Program-made: the position numbers and the translations under genes
Part shown: positions 25,408 through 37,437 of the stretch, in pieces
Layout: every line of letters starts with the position of its first letter
How positions within the stretch are numbered: position 1 is the first letter of the stretch
Notes under the pieces: generated by a model
Seen by the model: the letters and a program-made list of their open reading frames with translations, nothing else
Databases searched by the model: none
What the model was told of the DNA's origin: nothing
Assembly (NCBI RefSeq): GCF_964340395.1
Contig: NC_135556.1
Span: forward strand, 9,432,501-9,496,500
Direction of reading: 5' to 3'
Source of the DNA: Glandiceps talaboti
Lineage: Eukaryota; Hemichordata; Enteropneusta; Spengelidae
DNA length: 64,000 bases

Positions 25408-25476
25408 ACGTCAGCTCAGCTAGCTAGAGCACTCTGTCTAGTAGGAGACGTGGGTTCGAATCCTACATGTGTTACT
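25408..25476 (+). other. tRNA-like sequence (degenerate tRNA or SINE head)
   Basis: Contains an A-box-like AGCTCAGCTAGCTAGAGC with a pairing D stem (GCTC/GAGC) and a B-box GGGTTCGAATCC with a T stem. The acceptor stem pairs apart from one mismatch. The anticodon stem pairs poorly, so a functional tRNA is unlikely. Confidence 0.4.
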
Positions 25477-25558
25477 TTTCTTTTTAATTTAATTTATATA
25501 TAATTATAAATATAATATGAATATAAATATAATATACATTTAAATATAGATATATAAT

Positions 25559-25667
<109 letters not shown>

Positions 25668-25879
25668 TACCGAACGAAGAGAAAGCAGTAAACATTTAAA
25701 TTTTGTGAGCTTCAATATCAAATATCATCGTAAACTCACAGGTATCAGTCCGTTATTTCTCAAGGTATTTATTTTTAGTTAACGGAATATGATCCTCATA
25801 CGCATGCAGGGTTGGTTACCAGATAGCATTACATTTTATGGTTCAGACCATCTGCTACACTCAGAGTTACTTTGTCAAG

Positions 25880-26000
25880 ATGGCAAACAACAAGTGTTTT
25901 GAAAAACGCAGAGAGGATCGTCAATCAGTACTTATCACTTTAGTGATGTTCTTTATCATTGTTGGTATTAATACTGCTCTAATCATGGTCGCTACTCAAG
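25880..26000 (+). CDS. First exon of copy C (type II signal anchor)
   Basis: 121 bp, phase 1 end. MANNKCFEKRREDRQ is followed by a hydrophobic run ending VATQG. Donor ACTCAAG|GTAAGTGTATG. Confidence 0.8.
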
Positions 26001-27925
26001 GTAAGTGTATGATAACGTAAATTTCATATAAATGCGACAACGTGTATGTTGTGTTCGACAATCCCATCTGCTTGTGATGATATACGACAATAAGATCATT
26101 GGCTCCTGTAACTTATAAGTACGATGCAATATTTGTTTTGAGCTGCAATTGTTTAATGTAACTTACCACTCATAACTGCGATTGCCAAACTATTTTTGAG
26201 GGAAATTCGACATTATAAACCTGTGTTGATTGAACATTGAAAAATGGAAATCGTTTTAGACAATCCTGTTCATTTATAACTGCCTATTTTTAAAAAAACA
26301 CCCTTTCTACAAGACGTTAAATAAATCAACATAATTTTTCTATTGCTAATTTTGTCGTATGCTATATGAACTCCTTGTATGCTTTACACTTATAACGTTG
26401 ACGTCGGACGGTTCGTGACTATTTCCGATATTGTACACAATATAGTAGCCGAAAGGTGTTACTCAGTAATAAACAAACTAACAATATTGTCGGAAGAGAA
26501 AGAAGTTTTTAGAACATCAGACCTTGCATAATTTCACATTATGTAAATAAACCAATAATTATGCAAACATTTTTGTTTCATCAAATATTCTGAAGAATGC
26601 AAGCTTCAATTTTCATATAAATTGGTAACCTACACTGATGATAACAGAGTACGTGTCCTTTAGAGAGGCTCCACCATGGACACAACTTCAGCAGAGAAGC
26701 GTTTTATTTGTTAGGCAAATTCAAGCATATTCTTTTGAAAAAAAAGCCAAAGAATGACAAAACCTTAGATTTTGATCTAGATTTTGGTAAACGTGAATAT
26801 TAATGATGTATTTGAATAAAAAAACGATTTTCGGTAATTAGGCAATATCTTAAGAATGCACGCTTCAAATGTACTATTATATATATATACGTTAATGATA
26901 ACAAAGCACATCGTTATATAAAGCATATTGTAGATTTTACAATTTTAAAATGTGTAATTTGCAAAATCATTTATATTTCGTCATTTAAACAATATCTTAC
27001 GAACATAGCTCAGTTAGAGCTATTTGTCATGTTTTTTTTCACTATTGCACGTTTAGTGTCTGTAAGTGTACATTTATTATGCATGCATACATTAGTGAAA
27101 ATAATACAATACAACACAATACATTCTTCAATTTCCGTATAATTTGATATACATGTTGATGATAAAAATACTAAAATATCCTATAAAAATTTGTCAATGT
27201 GGTTTTAACTTTGCTTTGTCTTTGCATAATAAATGACCTTTTTTAATTCAGTAATATCTAGTTTGGTTCACACATCAATAACAAAACATTACTCTACAAT
27301 GCTAATTGGTGTATTGCTTAAATGTAATGAGTCACGCGTTCTTGGCATAATTAGTGATTTTCGGTAATAAGTCAATGTCCTAAGAACTCAAACTGCAAAT
27401 GGTATACACTTTGGTAGATGCGTTGATGATAACAAAAGGCAGATGTCTTCCAAAGGGAGTTGATGTAGTGTAAAATATTAATAAATATGTGTGTAGATGT
27501 AATATTCACACGCAGAAGAGTATATAGATTCATTACTTCGTTCGTCCGTTCGTTCGTTAAATGGCACATGTGTACCTTCGTAGAATACGACGGTGACTGC
27601 TTCTATACCGAAAAGTTTGTGTATTGACACGTTTTGCATATTGACCTAATAGAAATATATCAAACTACGTAATGTAAGTTACTTTCAGTTTCATCACATC
27701 TCCAAATTGACATAATTGCCAGAGTTTTTACAAATGTCTGACTAGGAGTCACTTGTAAGATATTTGATGCATATGTCCCTCCCCATTCCAGTAATAACTG
27801 ATATATTGCATGGTGTTTGTAAGTTAGGTATATGAATGTTTATAGGTTTGCAAATATGACATGTATACATGCTACATATACAGGCATGTGCATATACATA
27901 CATATACCCGGTAGCTGGACAGATG

Positions 27926-27991
<66 letters not shown>

Positions 27992-28521
27992 TATATAGAT
28001 AGCTGGATACATACATACATACATACATACATACATACATACATACATGCATGCATGCATGCATGCACGCACACACGCACGCACGCACGCAGACAGACAG
28101 ACAGACAGACAGACATACATACATACATACATACATACATACATACATACATACATACATACATACATACATACATACATAGAATTAAAATTTCCTAAAA
28201 TATCTCTCCATCCTTAAAACGTTAATGCTGAGTATCATTATCATCAAAGATGGTTACCTACAAGAATGATGTAATAAAGTCAAAGTTAGTCGCAACCGAA
28301 TGCTCAAATGTATTTTATTTTTATTAGTCTTTATTTTTCGCACATTTTACTATTACTACTACTAGTAATCTTGGCCGCTGTGATTGCACTCATTGAACTG
28401 TAAATATGCAAATAAGAAACCTTGCCTGTAACCATCAAGGCTTCCGTATTCGTACCATTGATTGCCTGCAGAACACAAATCTGTCGTCCATGTAGAATCT
28501 TGCTTTTTCTGCGGTGTGTTT

Positions 28522-28603
<82 letters not shown>

Positions 28604-30583
28604 ACAAAGACTCCGATGTTATTACTTAATACAAATTAAATGAGAATTACCTTCAAGTTAGGGCAGCTCAGCGTCGGCTTATCACAAAGCGGAACTTCAA
28701 AGCAAGTGACCTTTATCTCATCAAAGTCTAACCAGCGGCAAATGTTTCAAAATTTCTTTGACTGTTCCGACAAATTTACTTCTAATAATTCTTTCCTGTG
28801 TTCCACTCTGTTACTTACAATGTACACACCAAATAAAATTTCACTACTGTAACAGGTCCAGTGCAGACCCTCTAATAGAGTGGTTCTGGTATGTGATAGC
28901 ACAACCGACACAGGGTTGTCAACAGCGATGTGGGTAAATTAATATTCTGTATATATTGCTGTGGGTACACGCCTGATATATTGATACGTATATAGGCATG
29001 TCAATTGTTACTAAGTGCCAAAGCCTGCCATATACCAGCCATTTCAAGTTACATGTTTAGTCAAACAGGTGTTTTTTATTTTTATTATCATAACTGTACT
29101 TTTAATGGGCCGATCAATGGACAGATTATCCTTTGCTTGAGAGATCATACTTAGAGAAATTCAATTTTTACTTCCATTGGTTTGCTAAAATTCCTAGCTG
29201 TACTGAAATATTAGTTTGAAATTGCTCATTATAAGTTCATAAAATCGGTGTCAAAAATAGGGAAATATTCAAACAACTTTATCTTGACAAATTTCAGTGA
29301 CGTTTGCGTTTTTAGGCCCCCCCCCCCCCCACACACACACACACTTTTTTTAGAGGGTGGGATTATAGGAATGGACTGTCTCCATCCGTCTGTGTCTATC
29401 TGTGCGTGTGGCAATCCATACTACAACTTATTTGCCTGACATGCAATATTCGATTTCATTCAAACCTTGTATAAAGGTATATCATATAGAAATATGTATG
29501 TCACATTTCACGAGCGATGCGATATGCAAATTTGACAAAATGGCAGACAATAGTACGATTTATATTTCTCGCCTAGCATTCTAAATAAACCAAAACAAGT
29601 CAAAGTTAGACCCAATGAAGACGCTTCTTTTAATGTCTGTTTCGTAGGTCACCAGACTGACTGTACTAAATCTCATAAACCATGTGGCCGTGTAAATACT
29701 GGCAGCTGTTTTCGAAATTCACCAATTCTGAGAAACCCAACAAGACATGTGACTTTGTCCGTTCCTCCACCGGCTAGTCAATCTGCCGAAATGGTAACAA
29801 CTATATTAAAACCTACTACTAATGATGATGAAACACCAGAATTCTACAAAACCACCATCGATGCAGTGACTGACCTTAACGTACCCATGACTACCATGAA
29901 TACTGAAACATCTCTTGCCACAGCGACTTCCCAACAAAACACTCTCGACAGCACAGTGGTTGGGGAAACAACTAACTCAAGCACTATGATAACTGATCCG
30001 GAGACGACTTTTCCGATGTATACGTTGGAACCAAAAAAACAAACATCTGAGATGGCCACTACAGCAATAACTTCTGACTTCATGACAACAATAATGGCTA
30101 GACCATTGACTACCCTAGGCAAGTGATAATGTTATGATTACATTGATTTATAATAATACAAAAAATATATACGAACTTTGCCGTGAAAAGCCTTTACAAT
30201 TTTTTTGTTATTTCGAAGGAGACATACTTTATGTTCAAATTTGTCTATCGAATTGGTGTTTATTTGACTAAACAAATGTCTACATCTAGCAAGGTCCATT
30301 CCATCAATTACGTTATGTGTTGATTATTAAACGTGAGCGTGTCTCTCATCAATATTCAAAGAACGGAGAAACATAAATTTTAACATTACAAACCATATAA
30401 AGGGAATACCTAGTCTGTGAGATATATGTGTCGTGCCATGCTAGATCAGCTATCCACTATCAATAGGGCCATCCAACAACAATAACAACAACAACAACAA
30501 CAACAACATCTTTATCAACAACATCAACGACGACAATAACGACAACTACATCATAAACAACAACAGCAACAACGACGACGACG

Positions 30584-30620
<37 letters not shown>

Positions 30621-30960
30621 AAAGACCTATTTTTTATTTTGTTTCCATTACACAGCGCGGGTGAAATTCTTCCTTGCTGAAGGTCCTGGAGGACGATATA
30701 GTCTGAATTTCGATGAGGCAGTGAATAAATGCAAAAGCCTTGGCGCCCAAATTGCTTCTCCCGACGACATGTACGAAGCTTGGCAGGGTGGCTTTCAAAG
30801 GTGCAGAGTTGGTTGGTTATCTGACGGCAGTATTAGATTTTCGATGCAGACAGCTCGTACCGAATGCGGTGGACAAAGTGGAGTCATTTTCTGGGGATTC
30901 CCTGACAAATCGAGGAAGTATGACGTCTACTGTTGCGACGGATTGGAGACATGTCCATAA
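25880..30960 (+). CDS. Type II membrane protein with mucin-like stalk and Link module, copy C
   Basis: Three exons (25880-26000, 29648-30118, 30656-30960) join in frame to 298 aa. Residues 1-15 are a basic cytoplasmic tail, about 16-38 a single hydrophobic anchor, 42-197 a stalk with an N-terminal Cys cluster and dense Thr/Ser, and 199-298 a Link module with cysteines at 223, 247, 268 and 290. Link modules bind hyaluronan or related glycosaminoglycans in TSG-6, CD44 and aggrecan; here binding is inferred. The start is the ATG at 25880 in AAGATGG context; an in-frame ATG at 25838 would add 14 residues but has no counterpart in copy B. Intron 2 uses a GC donor. This is the only copy open throughout, so it is the likely functional member. 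Confidence 0.8.
26500..27460 (+). repeat. Diverged tandem array, about 130-150 bp period, in intron 1 of copy C
   Basis: Recurring phrases GATTTTCGGTAATTAGGC, ATATCTTAAGAATGCA, CTTCAAAT, and ATGATAACA.AGCACAT appear in the same order several times with heavy divergence. The same phrases form an array at 31180-31975 downstream of copy C. An old satellite-like or repeat-derived array; no coding content. Confidence 0.6.
27924..28182. repeat. (CAGA)n, (CATA)n and (CATG/CACG)n microsatellites
   Basis: Successive tetranucleotide blocks within intron 1 of copy C. Open frames on both strands are repeat artefacts. Confidence 0.95.
28440..28620 (+). repeat. Paralogous intronic block, copy 2, with (GT)n and (GAT)n
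   Basis: Matches 16540-16690 near copy B. The GT-rich middle has expanded to a long (GT)n at about 28522-28569 followed by (GAT)n to 28604. Confidence 0.7.
29648..30118 (+). CDS. Mucin-like stalk exon of copy C
   Basis: 471 bp with acceptor TGTTTCGTAG and donor CTAG|GCAAGT (a GC donor). Product: Cys cluster, [10 protein letters not shown], then a Thr/Ser-rich region with repeated TTT and TSE motifs, ending TTLG. It aligns in full with the stalk exons of A and B. Confidence 0.8.
30476..30620. repeat. (AAC)n microsatellite in intron 2 of copy C
   Basis: AAC/GAC trinucleotide runs ending about 35 bp before the Link exon acceptor. Confidence 0.9.
30656..30960 (+). CDS. Link-module exon of copy C
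   Basis: Acceptor CCATTACACAG. The product carries the full Link signature ([52 protein letters not shown]) with all four cysteines. An extra Cys-containing tail follows (CDGLETCP) before TAA, longer than in copies A and B. Confidence 0.85.
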
Positions 30961-31097
30961 ATGGATTTCAGGGGGGGGGGGGGCAACGATTTTGGACCCA
31001 ACAAAATTTGTTTCAGTCACCACAAAAGCATTTTTTGCAAGAGCAACTGGAAAGGAGTGAGTGTTTACGTTCCATAAGTGAAGATAATGTTATTGTA

Positions 31098-31099
<2 letters not shown>

Positions 31100-31128
<29 letters not shown>

Positions 31129-31145
31129 CTGTGTCTGTCTGTCTG
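31100..31145. repeat. (GT)n microsatellite
   Basis: Short GT/CTGT run 3' of copy C. Confidence 0.9.
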
Positions 31146-31179
31146 TGGACATAGCACAAAAACCACACTACATCAATTG

Positions 31180-31975
31180 TAATGAAATTTGATACACATC
31201 TTTCAGATGGTACTGAAAAGCACTGATATGATTTTGGTAAACGTCTAATGAAGATAAAATAGTCATTTGCATAATTAAGCGTTTTAAGACTATATCTAAA
31301 GAATACATACTAGCAATATATGCAATATGCATTATAATTTGGTACATAACTTAACCATAACAATGCACATGTCCTATAGAGTTTGTTGATGTAATTTATA
31401 GTCTTTTTAATGTGTAATTTGTATAATTAATGATTTTCAGTAATTAAGCTATATGTAACGAATTCATACTTCAAATTCCATATTAATCTGGCACATACAT
31501 CAATGATAACAAACTTACTTTCGCTAGGCTATATCTAAATTAAGACTGCAAGCTTCAAATTTAATATAATTTAGTACATATGCAACCACACAATGCGTAC
31601 AAATCCTGTCAAGTGTGTTTACATAAGTTTCACGTTTATTAAGTAATTTGAATACTAAATGATTTTCAGTAATTAAAGCTATATCCATTAAGATACACAC
31701 TCCAAATTTCATATAATTATGCACATACATCAACCATTACAAAGCACATATATCATATAAAGCCGGTTGACATAATTTTCCATTTTAATGAGTAAGTTGC
31801 ATAATTAATGATTTTCGGTAATTAGGCTATATCTTGAAAAATGCAAGTTTCAAATTTTGTATATCCACCATAATAATGCGCTCTCATCGTATGAAATTTG
31901 TTGATATAGATTTTAGTTTTAATTGATTGTTTACATAAATTAATGATTTCCGGCAATTAGGTTGTAATGACGGGA
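31180..31975 (+). repeat. Diverged tandem array downstream of copy C
   Basis: Recurrent GATTTTC.GTAATTA.GCTATAT units start at about 31432, 31661, 31810 and 31945, spaced about 135-150 bp with one double interval. It is the same family as 26500-27460. Confidence 0.65.
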
Positions 31976-32220
31976 GGCGCCTCCACCTCGTAAGATTTGT
32001 TTAGTAGTTTAGTTGACATATAGTAATTACTGTTTATAATAGTTTTGGCCCAAAACGTGTTATGTCGGAACAGCTTAGTACCTTTTAAGAGTACAGAAAA
32101 CTGGCAATCCGGAAGAACTACGTCACATCCGGACAGTTTGTAACATTGCAGTCAGTCTGAGCGCAAAATACCCAAAGTTGCATGTGCTTTGCCAGTTTCA
32201 CAAGGCCTTTAGCGTGAACC

Positions 32221-33190
32221 GTCGAGTATCGCGGACCGGTATGTTGTATGGTCCTGTGCAATCTGATTAAAATCTGATGTGGTGAAAGCGGCTAGATGCC
32301 TGTATTTACCTCTATTTCCATCGTTGTGTGCCGTTTGCTCTGGGTGATCACCGCCTTGATCAGTTTGCCCAGAATTGTCACTATTTCTACAAATGAAATG
32401 AGGAAATGGAGTTATTTGAGATATTCTTGTTGAGCGTATTCTCTGGCGATCTTTGTGTCGTCAACCCTATACTATAGATCGCCCTCCCATAATACCTGAA
32501 TCATCGAATCCAGCGAAACATCGAATCGTCATCGAAAGAAGATCAACGTTATGGTAACGCTACGAACGAAGATCAACGCTAAAGCAACGAACGAAGGTAT
32601 CATTATGGGAGAAGACAATATCTAGATATATTTATGATTTGGTTGGTGGCCGACTGAAGTTCAACGAACTTTCAACAGAAGTCGGTCATCCCTATTATCA
32701 ATATTATCCTCATCGGAAACAACGAACTCTCCCCTATCCCTTAATTATATAATTTCCCCACAAAGTGTTTAACATCAACATCAAACAATCACACTCAGCA
32801 CAGAACGAAGAGAAAGGGATTACTGTTATACGGTTATTTAAAATGGGAACAGATTTATCAGCTGCTATGCAATCTACTACGAATTAACGGGTCGTGTCGT
32901 CGACTAACCTGCTATGCAAGTCTCCGTTCTCCAGGATGCGCAGCTGCCAACGTAACGCTCATCCTGATTGGCTACTCGAAAGCGTGAGATTCAAACGCGA
33001 TTGTCTATTACACAGGTTCAGATATGGGAAGGTGGCGATCACTCGGAACAAACCAAACAACACAAAACGAGGTATTCTAGTCGCTTTCACCACATCAGAT
33101 TTTAATTTAGATTGGGTACTGTGGTACGTTGTTGTAGTATGCGGACCGTTGTATGTAAGGTCTGGTATTACAAACCTGTGAACTGTAGTA
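32221..33190. mobile_element. Element bounded by long imperfect inverted repeats
   Basis: ATTAAAATCTGATGTGGTGA and five more bases (32266-32290) are an exact reverse complement of 33082-33106. Similarity continues inward with mismatches to about 32370 and 33000 (GGGTGATCACCGCCTT against its complement). No transposase is visible. A non-autonomous DNA element or fold-back duplication is most likely. Confidence 0.5.
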
Positions 33191-33954
33191 CTTTTGGTGA
33201 CGAAGAGTAATTAAAGTTCGGCTGATGCGTTGACTTGCAGACGAATTTGTTATCATTTATTTGCATCCTGTGGGATGTTGACACCATGGGAAGGACACGT
33301 CCCAACACATCTCAGTAGTGGGAACCCTTTTTTCAGCTTGATGCAACAAACAGGTCAAAGACATGGAACTTGGCTTAAGGTAGTATTTTAGGTCACAACT
33401 AACAAAAAGTATCTGCTTGCTTGCAAAACAGTATCCTTTGGCCGAAAAAAATTAAGTATAAAATTGTAGAACTTAGCATAATGTTTAAACACAGAACTGT
33501 CCTATATAAAGAGGATTACGGCTAATCTATGCAAATGCGGGAAAATCAAACTGCTGTACAGAGCACTAGCTTCTGGGTCTTGTTTTCAGCATTTTTTTCT
33601 GTGCTCCGAGAAACACACAGGTCATGTATCATGTACAAATTGTGAATGTCGTAGGATGGTAACTTGATACACAAATTAGTTGAAAATCAATCTGTATGTT
33701 TCACAGAATGAAAAAAAACTTTCAAAATGAGACAAATTCCCCTGCAAACAGCTGTTTAGATTGTGTGTCACTCAGGTTTATTCAAATATGCGGCATTTGC
33801 ATGTGAACAGCCCAGATAAGGAATGTTTATATTTTGGTGATTACTTGCCAGTGAGTCATCACAAGTTCTCCACCTCCAAACATACAGTCAGTCATATGCA
33901 AAATAGGGTCCCAGGCACCAGCAGTCGTACCTTTAAATAGAAAGGCATTCTTTC
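33191..33954. other. Non-coding; upstream of PI-PLC duplication unit 1
   Basis: No open frame with recognisable content. It may contain the promoter of the first PI-PLC gene. Confidence 0.4.
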
Positions 33955-34915
33955 CATCTAGAACAGCCAGGAAAACAGGTATGTGTGTGTAATATATAGG
34001 TAGCTTATTATAATCAACAAGAAGTTAAGTATAAGAAACTATATAGATTCATCAAAATAGTACTTGCGCATTTGAAAGGTGATCAGTGGAGAGATGTTAA
34101 GTGTACCGTACCACCGCTGACGTTGGGCTACTAATGTAACGCAAGCTACAGTGGTATACTTTCAATTCTTTTACCTTATTTTGTAGCTACTGCGATCTCA
34201 GTTACATTTTCAAAGTCCTAAAATAAATGTTACTTTTTCTGTGTTTTCCTATATTTTACTTTCTTTGAACACCTTTGTCAGAATTAGTGATAAAATGACT
34301 ATAGTATAAGATGGGTTGCAAATCAGTGGCGCTATACACACTTATTTCCCTCGATTCACTTATTGACAAGTTTAGTATGATTAACGTTGTCGATATTACC
34401 TCTCGAATACCTTCTTGAATATTTAACGCTAAAAGTAAGTCATGAAGTGACTATGTGCAAACCCTTCACAAGCAAGGTTGACCCAAAAGACTTTTTGACT
34501 GGGACCTTTATAATGTTACGTATAACGATATGGAAAATTCGAAATGTAACGTCGATATTTGTCTTGTTTGAGTGTTGTGATTTCTGTTTCTATGTCGGAG
34601 ATAATATGTTGACCCACGAGTAAAATCGGCATACTTGATCATATGCATGTAAGTAAGACGACTTTGGTGATGTTAGGCTTGCCATCTTAGTGCAAGCAAA
34701 AGCTTGTAAAGTGATTGACAGATATGACGCAATTAAAACATTCCTTACGTGCGATACACTCGCACACAAATGACATGGCTTCTGATAATATTAGTTGTTA
34801 GATATTGTAATTTTATGGTGTAGAGTAGAAGTGGCACGGTGACGGCGTTCGTGTTGGAGCGGAACTATTGAATGTCAGTGGTCATTGGGCTATTTCAATC
34901 CAAACGCTTTCATGA
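33955..34915 (+). repeat. Segmental duplication unit D1 (5' part)
   Basis: Aligns in order with 43470-45725. Examples are AGAACAGCCAGGAA.ACAGGTATGT (33961 against 43475), AATCAACAAGAAGTTAA, CATACTTGATCATAT.CATG and GGGCGTTCGTGT-like blocks. D2 is longer because of insertions absent here. A conserved AACAG|GTATGT at 33978 and 43491 could be the donor of a 5' untranslated exon of each PI-PLC gene (inference). Confidence 0.75.
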
Positions 34916-35185
34916 AGTAAATAGCTTGTTGGTTATGTCAACAAAGCTCTACACTTTTGAAAGAAATGGTGTGTGATTGCCCACTCAGGTTCAGTACATT
35001 ACTATACCATTATAATTTTGTTGATCGATCATTAACTTCAATGGCATTAATTATTAACTCCCCACTTGCACATGGGCCGCTCCTTAAAAAGCTTCATAGA
35101 ACTCGGACCTTCCCCTGAAGTGCAGACTTTAGCTAACAGCAAGATTCAGGATAGCTGCATGACGGTCGAGTAAAGGAACTCGAAA

Positions 35186-36016
35186 ATGGGCGATACTAAA
35201 AGTAAATTACATTACGACCCGAATTGGATGTCTCGAATTCCAGATGGCAGGTCATTGGCAAACCTCTCCATTCCTGGTACACATAATACCATGACTTTCG
35301 AAGGGTCTGGTGGGCCAATTGCTAGATGTCAGTCCACAAATTGGACATTGTGTAAGCAGCTGGAGGCTGGTATTCGTTTCCTGGATATACGCTGTAGACA
35401 TTTCAGCAATTGTTTGACGATTCACCACGGACAGGCTTTCCAGAACGCACACTTTGAAGACGTTCTTCATGACGTGATCAAATTTCTCAGCAAACATTCG
35501 TCAGAAGTCATAATCATGCGGGTGAAGGAGGAACATGAACACGTTAGTAATAGCCGTAGCATGAAGAGTTCATTAGAGTTCAATGTTTGTAATTACGGTG
35601 GAAAATGGTTCTATAGATCCCCGCGCACCAATAATCCCCCCAAAATCGGTGACGTCCGTGGGAAAATTGTTATTCTTGATGATTTTGATGGATCAAGTGA
35701 TTTCATTTGCTACTCATCGCTCAAGATAGAAGACCATTATCATGTCTCAACTATACTACCGTCCAGTATTGATGCCAAATTCGACTATGTGAAAGCTCAC
35801 TTGCAGAAGGCAAGACATGGTCGAACCTCAACCTTGTACCTTACCTTTTCGAGTGGTACAGGTTTAGGTGCTTATCCAGATGCAGTCGCTGGTAGAATCA
35901 ACCCAAAGCTGATGCAATATTTGAGACGGTATCCAGGCAGAAATAGATGGGGAATGATAGCCATGGATTTTCCAGCAGCCGAAATCGTAGAAGCAATTAT
36001 CAAATCTAATTACTAA
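35186..36016 (+). CDS. Bacterial-type phosphatidylinositol-specific phospholipase C, copy 1
   Basis: A single open exon of 276 aa. The N-terminal WMSRIPDGRSLANLSIPGTH strongly resembles the Bacillus/Listeria PI-PLC X-domain. His33 (in GTHNT), Arg64 (AGIRFLDIR), the His80-His81 pair (IHHG) and Asp261 (WGMIAMDF) match the catalytic His32, Arg69, His82 and Asp274 of the Bacillus enzyme. The family cleaves phosphatidylinositol and sometimes GPI anchors, without calcium. The residue after the catalytic His is Asn34, where the bacterial enzyme has Asp33. No signal peptide or membrane segment is visible. Length is near that of the mature bacterial enzyme. The ATG follows a stop-rich 5' leader; the gene appears intronless within the CDS. 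A paralogue lies at 47083. Confidence 0.88.
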   Translation: MGDTKSKLHYDPNWMSRIPDGRSLANLSIPGTHNTMTFEGSGGPIARCQSTNWTLCKQLEAGIRFLDIRCRHFSNCLTIHHGQAFQNAHFEDVLHDVIKFLSKHSSEVIIMRVKEEHEHVSNSRSMKSSLEFNVCNYGGKWFYRSPRTNNPPKIGDVRGKIVILDDFDGSSDFICYSSLKIEDHYHVSTILPSSIDAKFDYVKAHLQKARHGRTSTLYLTFSSGTGLGAYPDAVAGRINPKLMQYLRRYPGRNRWGMIAMDFPAAEIVEAIIKSNY

Positions 36017-36136
36017 AGGTAGAAGCTTGGCCGATGACTTTTAAGACTTTTATAATTTAATATACTCGTACGTTGTAGTTACTGTAAAGACTGGAATTGC
36101 ATGTTGTCAATATTCATTGCAATAATTACCTGTAAG

Positions 36137-36428
36137 ACAATAGCCCCGTCTACACGGCACTAAAAATCCTACCTGAGGTAGGATTCGGGATAGTTTGAAG
36201 CCCGTGTAGACGCAAACGCGTCCCGAACCTGTCCTGAAACCGTCCTGACTTAGGACACCTTTGAGAGGTTTCCTGATACTCTCCTGACTTCGTCCTATGT
36301 ACTGTCAGGACGGAAGGCGCGACATCTCCGCTGTAACCTTCCTACGTGTAGACACAAATCTATCCTACCTCAGGTAGGACTTGGGACTGCCTCAGGCAGG
36401 ATGACCTATGTGTAGACGGGGCTATTGT
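36137..36428. mobile_element. MITE with 19-bp terminal inverted repeats
   Basis: ACAATAGCCCCGTCTACAC at the left end is exactly complementary to GTGTAGACGGGGCTATTGT at the right end. The interior (about 290 bp total) has further sub-palindromes (CCTACCTGAGGTAGG, CCTACCTCAGGTAGG) and no coding capacity. It lies about 120 bp 3' of the PI-PLC copy 1 stop codon. I did not find it at the matching position of copy 2. Confidence 0.8.
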
Positions 36429-37437
36429 TTCACAGCCCAGATGAAATAATGCAGCTTGGCTTTTCAAAACTAACGCAAATCGGAAAATTACTATAATATC
36501 AAACTTCTGAATGAATCGCAAGATGAATTCTAATTTATAACGAACTGTAAATTTAATACGGCAGTTTTCTACACGCATGTTTGTTTTTGTCATATGGCTG
36601 ACATTTCTGATTGAATGCACATTGAATTTAATCACGCGCGCGCGCACACACACACGCGCGCGCTCGAACAATTTAAAAACCAACTCCACAGAATTAAGAA
36701 TTGCATTAGTGGCAGCACTTCAGAAAAATCTGTAATAAAAACACACATTGTTCTATTAAACTTTCACGTCAGAAAGCGATGACTAGATAATGCTTTTGAA
36801 AGTTAACATTGTCATAAACCCTCGTTTGCCCCTTCTATATATTCAACAGGCATAAATATTTGTATTAAGACATTGCTCTCCATGCATTTGTTTGTTTGTT
36901 TTTGTTTTGCTTTTGTTTGTTTTTGTTTTGTGTTATATGTTTATATATTGCTGTATATGTTTTCCGCAAACCCGTTTCATGGTCAGGCCAGGAGTTTAAA
37001 TTTATTTTTTTTATTTACCTTTCATTGCCGATGTGTTTACTTAACTAATTCCTTTTCCCCACTTGATATGTCAGTTTGGTTTTCTTTTCGATTTCTGACA
37101 AATAAAATATGTAGATGTTGAATGTTGGTTTGCTACCTCAATTATTCCTCGTTTCAATAAAGTCAAGCTGGGTTCTTCATTTTGTAGAGAAAAGTGTAAA
37201 ATTCAACTGGATATGGCGCACCCACATCATCACACCAGCAACGAATGTAGTATATGGTGTTCAATATCTGGATACGATTGGTTTTACACCAACAACACAT
37301 GTGAACTATTGTAAAAACTACTGGATTTGAAAATTGAGATCAAACACTGTTTTTGGAATGTGGGAAAGTATTATCGTTTGAAGACAGTTGAGAATGTGTA
37401 TTACCATGCTCGACCCAGGTTCAACAAAAATTAAGCA
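36429..37437. other. Non-coding
   Basis: Contains a short alternating CG/CA tract at about 36635-36662 and a TTTGTTTG-rich stretch near 36890. No gene supported. Confidence 0.45.

Noticed and set aside
32894-33181. Plus-strand open frame of 95 codons
   Set aside because: Overlaps the right arm of the inverted repeat and has no domain signature.
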